NCBI GenBank assembly: GCA_050176585.1
Contig: JBFXHX010000079.1
Span: 1 to 9,420 of the forward strand
Length of the DNA: 9,420 nt
DNA from: CAYYWP01 sp050176585
GTDB taxonomy: Bacteria > Desulfobacterota > Binatia > HRBIN30 > CADEER01
Direction of reading: 5' to 3'
Below are positions 1-6,695 of this stretch, piece by piece. A model generated the notes under the pieces. The model ran no database searches. It was given only the letters and a program-made list of their open reading frames with translations, and was not told where the DNA came from. The translations under genes and the position numbers were made by a program. Positions within the stretch are counted from its first letter, which is position 1, and each line of letters begins with the position of its first letter.

Positions 1-1
1 C

Positions 2-3000
2 CGCCGCGCGCAGCAGCAGCTGGCGGATCTGCGCCGCGCGCTCGAAGCCGCGACCGCGCCGGAAGCGGCCGACGCGCGTGCCTGGGCCGCGCGTTTCGAC
101 AGCGCGCTCGCCGCCGCGTTGCCGGCATCGGAGTATCTGGGCGCACGGCTGCAGGAGATCGTCGAGCGCGCCGAGGCGCTGGTCGCTGCCACCGATTTCG
201 ATCTGCTATACGACCACCAGCGACGGCTCTTTTTTATCGGCTACAACGTCAGCGCCGACCGCATGGACGAGCATCACTACGACCTGCTCGCGACGGAAGC
301 CCGACTGGCGAGCTTCGTCGCGATCGCGCGCGGAGCGGTGCCGCAGGAGCACTGGCTCCAGCTCGGACGTCCCATCGGCAATGTGGCGGGGGGCCGGACG
401 TTGCTGTCCTGGAGCGGCACGATGTTCGAGTATCTGATGCCGGCCCTGTTCTTGCGCGAGGGCGAGCAGACGTTGATGGGCCAGAGTTGTCGTGCGGCGG
501 TGCAAGAGCAGATCAGCTACGCGCGCCGCCGCGGCATCCCGTGGGGAATCTCCGAATCCAGCTACCAACGATTCGATTCGCAGTTCAACTATCAGTATCG
601 CGCCTTCGGCGTGCCCGGGCTGGGATTCAAGCGCGGTCTCGAGGACGACCTCGTCGTCGCGCCGTACGCCTGCGTGCTCGCGTTGCCGATCGCACCGCGC
701 GACGTCATGGAAAACCTCGAGCGGTTGCGCTCGCTCGGCGCCGCGGGACCGTACGGGTACTACGAGGCGATCGATTTCACCCCGGCCAGGCAGATCGGCG
801 GCGAGCCGGCGGTGGTATGCTCGTTTATGGCGCACCACCAAGGGATGATACTCGCCACGCTGGACAACGTCCTCAACGACGAAGCGCTGGTGCGGCGTTT
901 TCACGCGGATCCACCGGTGAAGACGGCGGAGCTCCTGCTCCACGAGCGCCTTCCGCGCCATGTGCCGATCGAGCGAGCATATCTGGACCGAGCGCGGCCT
1001 CCGCGGCTGCGCCGGCGCCGCGCCATCGAGCCGTGGAGGCCCGCGACGGATACGCCGTTCCCGCAAGCGCATGTGCTCTCGAACGGCCGGTACAGCGTGC
1101 TGGCCACCGCGAACGGGGGCGGCGGCAGTCGCTCCGGGAGCGCGACGTTGACCCGCTGGAACCCCGATTCCACGCTCGACGAGGATGGCTTCCGCATCTA
1201 CCTGCGCGATCAGCTGGACGGAAGCGTGCGCACGCTGTTCCGCGAGCCCGGTGCCGGGCCGGGCAGCAGGAGCGTGCTGTTCACGCCGCACATGGTGGAA
1301 CGCGAAACGCACTACGACGGGCTGACCGTGCGCGAGCGAGTGTTGGTGGTGGCGGATGCGGACGTCGAGATTCGGCACCTGGCGCTGTCCAGCGCCGGCC
1401 GGCGCCGCCGCCTGGTCGTCGCCGGCTATGCAGAGGTCGTGCTCGGCGACGCGGCCGCCGACCGCCGTCACCCGGCCTTCAGCAAACTGTTCGTCGAGAG
1501 CGAATATCTGCCCGACGAGCACGCGCTCGTATTCCGTCGCCGCCGGCGGACGACGCAGGATACGCCGCTCTATCTCGTCCACGCGATGGCGCTCCCGCGC
1601 GGCGCGCGGCCGTACGGGTTCGACAGCGCCCGGGAGTCGTTCATCGGCCGCGGCGGATCGCTGCGAGCGCCGGCGGCGCTGCAGGCGCGCGGCGGCCTGG
1701 CGGGGAAGAGCGGCACGACGCTCGATCCGGTGATGGCGCTGGCGGCGGCGGTAGACCTGCCGGCACGGCGCCCGCGGGAGCTGGCGTTCATCACCGCCAC
1801 CGCCCCGTCGCGCGACGAAGCGCTCGCGCTGGCGCGGCGATATCGCTCCCCCGCGGATCTCGAATGGACGATCGAGCTCGCGCGCCATCGCGCCGAGGCC
1901 GAGCTCAGCGCCTTCGACGAGCGCGAGCTACCGGCGCTCACGACCTTGCTGTCGTTGCTCCTGTATCCGCATCCGGCGCTCCGCGCGGCCGCGGATGTGC
2001 TGAACAGCAATACGGCGGGGCGTGCCTCGCTGTACCAGCACGCCTTGTCCGGCGACCTTCCGATCCTGCTGGTGCGGGTGGGCCATACTCCGCACGCGCC
2101 GCTGCTGTCGGTGCTGCTGCACGCGCAGGCATTCTGGCGCGGCCGCGGCGTGGCGATCGACGTGGTCGTGTACAACGAGCAGTCGACCACCTACGACGCC
2201 CAAGCCGACGATCGCCTGCAGCGCGCCATCGCCGCCGCCGGCGCCGAGGCTTGGATGCATCGGCCCGGTGGCGTGTTCGTGATCCATGCCGACCGCCTCT
2301 CCGACGTCGACCGCATCGCGCTGTTGAGCGCCGCCCGCGTCGTGATCGATGGCGGGGCGGAGAGCCTGACGCAACAGGTCGCCCAAACGGGCGCGCACCG
2401 CGCCGATCTCCCGCCACTGGTGGTGACGGCGGCCGACGTGAATGTGGGGCCCGGCCTCGAGCGCTTCAGCGGCCGGGGGTTCGATAACGGATTGGGCGGG
2501 TTCAGCGCTGACGGCGGCGAGTACCTCATCCATCTCGAGCCCGGCGCGTCGACGCCCGCGCCATGGGTGAACGTCGTGGCGAACCCGCGCTGCGGGTTCG
2601 TGGTGTCGGAGTCGGGTGGGGGTTACACCTGGTTCGGCAACAGCGGCGAGAACCGCTTGACGCCGTGGAGCAACGATCCGATCGCGGACACGCCCGGCGA
2701 GTGCGTCTACCTGCGCGACGAAGAGACCGGCGCCGTGTGGTCGCCCACTCCGCAACCCGCCGGCGGCGGCCGCGCGTACCAGGTCCGGCACGGCATCGGA
2801 TATACGATCTTCGCGCACCGCTGCCGCGGGATCGATCAGCAATTGCGGTTGTTCGTACCGGCCGAGGATCCGCTCAAGATCGTCGAGCTCGAGCTGACGA
2901 ACCGCTCCGAGCGCCCGCGCCGCTTGACGGTGACCTACTACGCCGAGTGGGTGCTGGGCACCCAGCGCTCTGCCACACAGCCGTACGTTATACCCGCCTT

Positions 3001-4897
3001 CGATCCGGAGTCGGAGACGCTCACGGCGCGCAATCCGTGGAATGAGGAATTCGGCAGCGCCGTCGCGTTCATGGCCGCCGGGCCGCGGTTGCACGGATTT
3101 ACCGCGGACCGGACGGAGTTCCTCGGCCGCTGCGGCGACCGCGCCCGGCCGGCGGCGCTCGTGCGCATCGGTCTGGCGAGCGCGGTGCGGCCGGGCGGGG
3201 ACCCCTGCGCGGCGCTGCAGGTCCACGTGGATCTCGGGCCCGGTGAGACGCGCACCGTGCACTACCTGCTCGGCCAGGGGGAGTCGCAGAGCCACGTGGC
3301 GGACCTGGTGCGCCGGTACCGCGATCCCGCCGCCGTTCGCACGGCGTGGACGGCGATGCGGGAGGAATGGGCGGCGATCGTCTCCACGCGCCGCGCGCGG
3401 ACTCCGGATCCGGCCCTCGATCTCATGCTGAACGGCTGGCTGCTCTATCAAGCCGTGAGCGCCCGCTTCTGGGGTCGCACGGGGTTCTATCAGTCGAGCG
3501 GTGCATACGGGTTTCGCGATCAGCTCCAGGATGCCGCGGCGCTGGTGGACGTCGCGCCGCGGTTCTGCCGCGAGCATCTGCTCACCGCCGCGGCGCATCA
3601 GTTCGAAGAAGGAGATGTGCTGCACTGGTGGCACCCGCCGTCCAACGCCGGGCTGCGCAGCCGCTGTTCGGACGACCTGCTGTGGCTGCCGTTCGTCACC
3701 GCGCACTACGTGCAGGCGACGGGTGATCGCGCCGTGCTCTCCGCGCCCGCGCCGTTCCTCGCCGCCGAGCCGCTGCTCGAGCAGGAGCTCGAGCGCTACG
3801 GCCGATTCGCGCCCAGCACCCAGACGGCGCCGCTGTACGACCACTGCCTGCGCGCGCTGGAGAAAGCATGGGCCCTCGGGCCGCATGGCTTACCGCTGTT
3901 CGGCACGGGCGACTGGAACGACGGGATGAATCGGGTCGGCGTGCGGGGCCGTGGCGAGAGCGTGTGGCTGGGGTGGTTCCAGCACGCGGCGATGATGCGT
4001 TTCGCGCCGCTCTGTCGGACGATGGGCGACGAGCAGCGCGCCGATGAGCTCGAGCGCCGCGCCGCCGCGCTCCGCGAAGCCCTCCACCGGCACGGCTGGG
4101 ACGGCGAGTGGTATCTGCGCGGTTACTACGACGATGGCACGCCGCTCGGGTCGGCGCAGCGCGATGAATGTCAGATCGACTCCGTCGCACAATCGTGGTC
4201 GGTACTGTCGGACGGCGCTGATCCGCGCCGCGCACGTCTGGCGATGCATGCAGTCCGTGAGCACCTGTGGCGCGACGCCGATCAGTTGTTGTTGTTGCTG
4301 GCGCCGCCGTTCGACCGGTCGTCCCAGGATCCCGGCTACATCAAAGCCTACCCGCCCGGGATCCGCGAAAATGGCGGCCAGTACACGCACGCCGCGATCT
4401 GGGCCGCATGGGCGTTCGCGGCGATCGGCGAAGTGGATCTCGCGGCGCGCTGTTTCAGCACGGCCATCTTGCCGGTGCGGCGCGCGCTCACGGCCGAGTC
4501 GTCCGCGCGCTATCGCGTCGAGCCGTACGTGATCGCCGCCGACATCTACAGCGCGGCCCAGCACACGGGCCGCGGCGGCTGGACGTGGTACACCGGGTCG
4601 GCGGCATGGGCGTATCGCTTCGGTTGGGAGATGCTCCTCGGTTTGCGCGCGCAAGGAGACGGTTGGCGCATCGATCCCAGCCTGCCGAGTACGTGGCCGG
4701 GGTTTTCGGTGACCATGCGCGACGGCGACACGGTCTATGAGGTCGAAGTGATGAATCCGCACGGCGTCAACCGCGGCGTCGCCGCAATCTGGCTCGACGG
4801 CACCGCGCGCCCGGATCTGATCGTGCCCCGCCTCCGCGACGGGGCGAAACACCGCGTAGTCGTCACGATGCAAATGCCGCAGTCCGCCACCGCCTGA
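2..4897 (+). CDS. ndvB: Cyclic beta-1,2-glucan synthase, C-terminal part (5' partial)
   Basis: The frame is open from base 2 to the TGA at 4895-4897, so the gene starts upstream; a TTG at 119 is only an internal codon. Members are about 2,800 residues: an N-terminal GT84 glycosyltransferase with membrane segments (outside the window), a central glycoamylase-like domain that closes the ring (GH189 in recent work), then GH94-type domains that trim linear glucan by phosphorolysis. Seen here: the central-domain signature LLYDHQRRLFFIGYNV near 203-250 followed by an HHYDLLATEARLASF block; a first beta-sandwich unit at roughly 1070-1850; a second at roughly 2400-3300; and the helical GH94 catalytic part with GDWNDGMN at 3908-3931, the acidic motif carrying the proposed general acid. 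A His in QYTHAAIW (4388-4390) and Thr-Gly-Ser (4592-4600) match the phosphate-binding positions of GH94 phosphorylases. No internal frameshift is seen. Product: periplasmic cyclic glucan for osmotic adaptation and host interaction. The family is certain; the exact glucan is inferred. Confidence 0.93.
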   Translation, partial: RRAQQQLADLRRALEAATAPEAADARAWAARFDSALAAALPASEYLGARLQEIVERAEALVAATDFDLLYDHQRRLFFIGYNVSADRMDEHHYDLLATEARLASFVAIARGAVPQEHWLQLGRPIGNVAGGRTLLSWSGTMFEYLMPALFLREGEQTLMGQSCRAAVQEQISYARRRGIPWGISESSYQRFDSQFNYQYRAFGVPGLGFKRGLEDDLVVAPYACVLALPIAPRDVMENLERLRSLGAAGPYGYYEAIDFTPARQIGGEPAVVCSFMAHHQGMILATLDNVLNDEALVRRFHADPPVKTAELLLHERLPRHVPIERAYLDRARPPRLRRRRAIEPWRPATDTPFPQAHVLSNGRYSVLATANGGGGSRSGSATLTRWNPDSTLDEDGFRIYLRDQLDGSVRTLFREPGAGPGSRSVLFTPHMVERETHYDGLTVRERVLVVADADVEIRHLALSSAGRRRRLVVAGYAEVVLGDAAADRRHPAFSKLFVESEYLPDEHALVFRRRRRTTQDTPLYLVHAMALPRGARPYGFDSARESFIGRGGSLRAPAALQARGGLAGKSGTTLDPVMALAAAVDLPARRPRELAFITATAPSRDEALALARRYRSPADLEWTIELARHRAEAELSAFDERELPALTTLLSLLLYPHPALRAAADVLNSNTAGRASLYQHALSGDLPILLVRVGHTPHAPLLSVLLHAQAFWRGRGVAIDVVVYNEQSTTYDAQADDRLQRAIAAAGAEAWMHRPGGVFVIHADRLSDVDRIALLSAARVVIDGGAESLTQQVAQTGAHRADLPPLVVTAADVNVGPGLERFSGRGFDNGLGGFSADGGEYLIHLEPGASTPAPWVNVVANPRCGFVVSESGGGYTWFGNSGENRLTPWSNDPIADTPGECVYLRDEETGAVWSPTPQPAGGGRAYQVRHGIGYTIFAHRCRGIDQQLRLFVPAEDPLKIVELELTNRSERPRRLTVTYYAEWVLGTQRSATQPYVIPAFDPESETLTARNPWNEEFGSAVAFMAAGPRLHGFTADRTEFLGRCGDRARPAALVRIGLASAVRPGGDPCAALQVHVDLGPGETRTVHYLLGQGESQSHVADLVRRYRDPAAVRTAWTAMREEWAAIVSTRRARTPDPALDLMLNGWLLYQAVSARFWGRTGFYQSSGAYGFRDQLQDAAALVDVAPRFCREHLLTAAAHQFEEGDVLHWWHPPSNAGLRSRCSDDLLWLPFVTAHYVQATGDRAVLSAPAPFLAAEPLLEQELERYGRFAPSTQTAPLYDHCLRALEKAWALGPHGLPLFGTGDWNDGMNRVGVRGRGESVWLGWFQHAAMMRFAPLCRTMGDEQRADELERRAAALREALHRHGWDGEWYLRGYYDDGTPLGSAQRDECQIDSVAQSWSVLSDGADPRRARLAMHAVREHLWRDADQLLLLLAPPFDRSSQDPGYIKAYPPGIRENGGQYTHAAIWAAWAFAAIGEVDLAARCFSTAILPVRRALTAESSARYRVEPYVIAADIYSAAQHTGRGGWTWYTGSAAWAYRFGWEMLLGLRAQGDGWRIDPSLPSTWPGFSVTMRDGDTVYEVEVMNPHGVNRGVAAIWLDGTARPDLIVPRLRDGAKHRVVVTMQMPQSATA

Positions 4898-5001
4898 CCG
4901 GCGCTGAGCTCTGCGCGTAATGGCGTTGGCCTTTCAGGTGCCCGCGCCGTGTCGCGCCCGCGTCAGGAGCCCTCCGCGGTCGTCCGCTGCCGCCAGGTGT
5001 C

Positions 5002-5109
5002 TGTGGGCCGAGCTTGGATGGCGCCGCTCCGGCGGCGGGTTGGATTGGGGCCGGACTGCTCTCCAACCGGCGCCGACGGAGCGGCGCGGCGCCCTCCAGG
5101 GGCACCACA
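5002..5109. other. Long imperfect hairpin (about 38 base pairs in 108 nt)
   Basis: Manual pairing gives one long rod: TGTGG 5002-5006 with CCACA 5105-5109; GCC 5007-5009 with GGC 5101-5103; CTTGGA 5013-5018 with TCCAGG 5095-5100 (one G-U); GGCGCC 5020-5025 with 5088-5093; GCTCCG 5026-5031 with CGGAGC 5077-5082; CGGCG 5033-5037 with CGCCG 5071-5075; GGTTGGA 5038-5044 with TCCAACC 5062-5068; loop 5045-5061. Bulges fall at 5010-5012, 5069-5070, 5083-5087 and 5104. Some pairing is expected in GC-rich DNA, but the mixed-base segments (GGTTGGA/TCCAACC, CTTGGA/TCCAGG, TGTGG/CCACA) support a real structure. It could be a small RNA, a 3' end structure of ndvB mRNA, or a palindromic repeat element. Neither strand shows an adjacent T-run as in a standard terminator. 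Confidence 0.6.
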
Positions 5110-5261
5110 TATTGCAACCAACGCCGGCGAGCGGGCGACTGCCGATGCCGCGCCACAGGTCGCGTTCAACCGGCGCGGCGTGCGCCGAGCCGCGCGGAAG
5201 GATTCCGGAAAGCACCGTCGGCGCGCGTGGCAAAGAGCGATCGGCGCCAAGCATCGCATCT

Positions 5262-5353
5262 GCACAGACGCTGGGTTAGACGCAGGCGGTTGTGCGCTCG
5301 CGCTTCACGCGCTGCTTCACTCCGCTCCGCGCAGCCGCGCGTGCTGTCTGTGC
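5262..5353. repeat. Second inverted-repeat region
   Basis: GCACAGAC (5262-5269) is perfectly complementary to GTCTGTGC (5346-5353). Inside, CACGCG (5306-5311) pairs with CGCGTG (5338-5343), and CTGC (5312-5315) with GCAG (5331-5334), around a 15-base loop. The left arm has about 36 unpaired bases between the two stems, so this is weaker than the hairpin at 5002-5109. The direct repeat TTAGACGC at 5276-5283 and 5374-5381 lies inside and just beyond the structure. It may be a decayed palindromic element or part of a leader; function unknown. Confidence 0.35.
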
Positions 5354-5564
5354 GCAGCGGCGGCGGCATCCATTTAGACGCTGCCACTATGTGCGACTCT
5401 GACGCGCTCCCAATCGCCGCCGCAGCCCGTCGCCAGCTGCGCACTGGCGTCATGCATCCGGCGCGCGTTTTTTCCACGCCCCGGGGTCAGCACGCACTGG
5501 AGCTTTTTACCGCCCGGCGCTGCACCGGCTCAGGGTCAATTGAATTCCCGTAGGCGCTGACTCC

Positions 5565-5580
5565 TGGCACGGCGAGTGCT
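5565..5580 (+). promoter_or_regulatory. Sigma-54 (RpoN)-type promoter candidate
   Basis: TGGCACGGCGAGTGCT matches the -24/-12 consensus TGGCACG-N4-TTGCW at every defined position except the first T of TTGC, which is G. The invariant GG (5566-5567) and GC (5578-5579) have the correct spacing. Transcription would start near 5591, giving a leader of about 90 nt before the ATG at 5681. Sigma-54 promoters need an upstream enhancer-binding activator; the GGCGCTG pair at 5516 and 5553 is a possible but weak candidate. The short self-complementarity GCAC/GTGC within the site is an alternative reason for the match. Confidence 0.55.
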
Positions 5581-5620
5581 CTGTGAACGCGCGGGCCCGA
5601 GACGTTGTCGAGGGTCCCCG

Positions 5621-5665
5621 AGTCGTCCGGGCTGGGACGACTACAGGCCGGGCGGCAATGCCGCC
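5621..5665 (+). promoter_or_regulatory. Two consecutive hairpins in the leader, next to the ribosome binding site
   Basis: Hairpin 1 pairs AGTCGTCC (5621-5628) with GGACGACT (5635-5642) around a 6-base loop. Hairpin 2 pairs GGCGGC (5651-5656) with GCCGCC (5660-5665) around a 3-base AAT loop. The Shine-Dalgarno GAGGAGGT begins at 5666, directly after hairpin 2. Such structures could stabilise the 5' end of the stress-operon mRNA or influence ribosome access. No known riboswitch was recognised. Confidence 0.45.
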
Positions 5666-5673
5666 GAGGAGGT
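5666..5673 (+). promoter_or_regulatory. Ribosome binding site that fixes the first BON gene start
   Basis: GAGGAGGT is a near-perfect Shine-Dalgarno sequence 7 bases before the ATG at 5681. It decides between that ATG and an upstream in-frame start at 5576, which lies inside the candidate promoter, has no such site, and would bury the signal peptide behind 35 arginine-rich residues. Confidence 0.85.
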
Positions 5674-5680
5674 CAGGGCA

Positions 5681-6067
5681 ATGCGCCACAATTCGAAGCA
5701 ACGGGCGATGGCTCTTACGATCGCGCTGACGCTGTGGGGGGTGATGCCCGTTGTCGCAGACGACTACGGCGCGGATAACACCGGGAAGAACGTCCGCGAT
5801 CGCGATCCCGACGCGCTTACGCCGGGGGATCAGTCCAATGACGCAGCGGACATCGCGATCACGGCGCAGGTGCGCAAGAAGCTGGTGGCAAACGACGCAC
5901 TGTCCACCAACGCCCACAACGTCAAGGTCATCACGCGAAGCGGTGTGGTCACCCTGCGCGGGCCGGTGAACACGCCGGAGGAAAAGCTGGCCGTTGTTAC
6001 GACCGCGCAGAAAGTGCCGGGGGTTGCGCAGGTGAATGATCAGCTCGAGGTCGCATCGGGCGAATGA
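5681..6067 (+). CDS. Secreted single-BON-domain protein
   Basis: 128 residues. The N-terminus has basic residues (MRHNSKQR), a hydrophobic stretch at about 9-25 and a likely signal peptidase site after VVA-26, so the protein is probably periplasmic. An acidic linker with DNTGKNVRDRDPD and TPGDQSND (about 32-54) precedes one BON domain (about 55-125) with its usual VVTLRGPV turn (89-96) and the PGVAQVNDQLEV ending. This linker-plus-BON layout is common in a proteobacterial family of small BON proteins. BON domains (OsmY, BamE-unrelated envelope proteins, channel-associated modules) are thought to bind phospholipid or envelope surfaces; no enzymatic activity is expected. It is the first gene of the likely stress operon, behind the sigma-54-like promoter and leader hairpins, 52 bases before the next gene. 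The domain call is firm; the osmotic or envelope-stress role is inferred from OsmY. Confidence 0.88.
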   Translation: MRHNSKQRAMALTIALTLWGVMPVVADDYGADNTGKNVRDRDPDALTPGDQSNDAADIAITAQVRKKLVANDALSTNAHNVKVITRSGVVTLRGPVNTPEEKLAVVTTAQKVPGVAQVNDQLEVASGE

Positions 6068-6119
6068 CGGCTCGAGAACTCGGATGAGTGATTCGGGATC
6101 CCATTAGAAGGAGGGCATC

Positions 6120-6662
6120 ATGGCAGGGAAAGCAGTGTTCGGTCTCTTCTCCAGCGCGCAACAGGCGGCGCGGGCCGCGAACGAGCTCAAGGCTGCGGGA
6201 TTCACACCGAATGACATTTCGGTGCTGCTCCCCGACCAGAATGCGACTCGCGACTTCGCGCATGAGGCGAATACGAAGATGCCGGAAGGTGTCGCGGCCG
6301 GCGCCGGTACCGGCGGTTTGATCGGCGCGGGCCTGGGCTGGTTGGTCGGCATCGGGTCGCTCGCGATCCCGGGCCTCGGCCCGTTCATCGCCGCCGGGCC
6401 GATCATGGCCGCCCTCAGCGGTGCCGCGGTTGGCGCCGCGGTCGGAGGTCTCACCGGCGCCCTGGTGGGTATGGGCATCCCCGAGATCGAGGCCAAACAG
6501 TACGAGAGCAAGCTCCGCGAGGGCAACGTGTTGTTGTCCGTACACACCGAGGACGGCGCGCAGCGCGAGCTCGCGACCGAAATCCTGGAGCGCTACGGCG
6601 CGCATGACATCTCCTCCAGTGGCGAGGCGTCTGTGCCGCGGCGACAGGCAGCGGCCCGTTAG
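6120..6662 (+). CDS. General-stress-protein 17M/YflT-like protein with glycine-zipper core
   Basis: 180 residues, starting at an ATG 5 bases after AAGGAGG (6108-6114). The N-terminal part (about 4-40, VFGLFSSAQQAARAANELKA, then GFTPNDISVLLPD) resembles the start of the general stress protein 17M/YflT family, in which a small alpha-beta fold handles a stress-linked but undefined function. Residues 57-119 are Gly/Ala-rich with regularly spaced glycines (G57-G79, G93-G119) and no charged residue between about 57 and 121, typical of a glycine-zipper hairpin that could insert in or lie on a membrane. The C-terminal part (122-165: YESKLREGNVLLSVHTED, then ILERYGAHDI) looks like the second half of the same fold. 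There is no signal peptide, so it is cytosolic or inner-membrane associated. It sits 52 bases after the first BON gene and 33 before the next. No function is established. Confidence 0.72.
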   Translation: MAGKAVFGLFSSAQQAARAANELKAAGFTPNDISVLLPDQNATRDFAHEANTKMPEGVAAGAGTGGLIGAGLGWLVGIGSLAIPGLGPFIAAGPIMAALSGAAVGAAVGGLTGALVGMGIPEIEAKQYESKLREGNVLLSVHTEDGAQRELATEILERYGAHDISSSGEASVPRRQAAAR

Positions 6663-6695
6663 CATTGCGGCCGCACATCCCGAAAGGAGACAGCA

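Larger units (their letters stand above)
4898..5564. other. Long non-coding spacer after ndvB
   Basis: No frame here has a ribosome binding site plus a recognisable protein; the open frames are arginine- and alanine-rich, as random GC-rich DNA gives. Apart from the two inverted-repeat structures listed separately, it holds an 8-base direct repeat TTAGACGC (5276-5283 and 5374-5381), a small perfect hairpin CGCCAG/CTGGCG (5431-5449, 7-base loop), a T6 run at 5468-5473, and GGCGCTG repeated at 5516-5522 and 5553-5559, just upstream of the sigma-54-like promoter. The last pair could be activator sites but is short. No tRNA, rRNA or insertion-sequence remnant was recognised. Confidence 0.6.

Noticed and set aside
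206..1888. Antisense open frame of 560 residues inside ndvB
   Set aside because: Arg/Ala/Gly/His-rich shadow on the opposite strand of a GC-rich gene; no ribosome binding site or known fold.
487..2487. Alternative + frame of 666 residues within ndvB
   Set aside because: Overlaps the proven frame fully; composition is arginine-rich with no domain.
1928..3886. Antisense open frame of 652 residues inside ndvB
   Set aside because: Same explanation; it mirrors the codon bias of the real + strand gene.
119..4897. ndvB-type gene starting at TTG 119
   Set aside because: The same frame is open and protein-like back to base 2, and the family has a large N-terminal part, so 119 is internal to a gene cut by the window edge.
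5164..5281. Integron attC-like site (GTTCAAC ... GTTAGAC)
   Set aside because: Both ends fit the loose 7-base core patterns, but the inner arms are not complementary, no integrase or cassette is present, and such short matches are expected by chance.
5431..5473. Intrinsic terminator (CGCCAG/CTGGCG hairpin plus T6)
   Set aside because: The T-run starts 18 bases after the 6-pair stem, too far for a normal terminator, and there is no gene ending just upstream.
5576..5680. Upstream extension of the first BON protein to 5576
   Set aside because: It overlaps the sigma-54-like site, lacks a ribosome binding site, and would hide a clear signal peptide.
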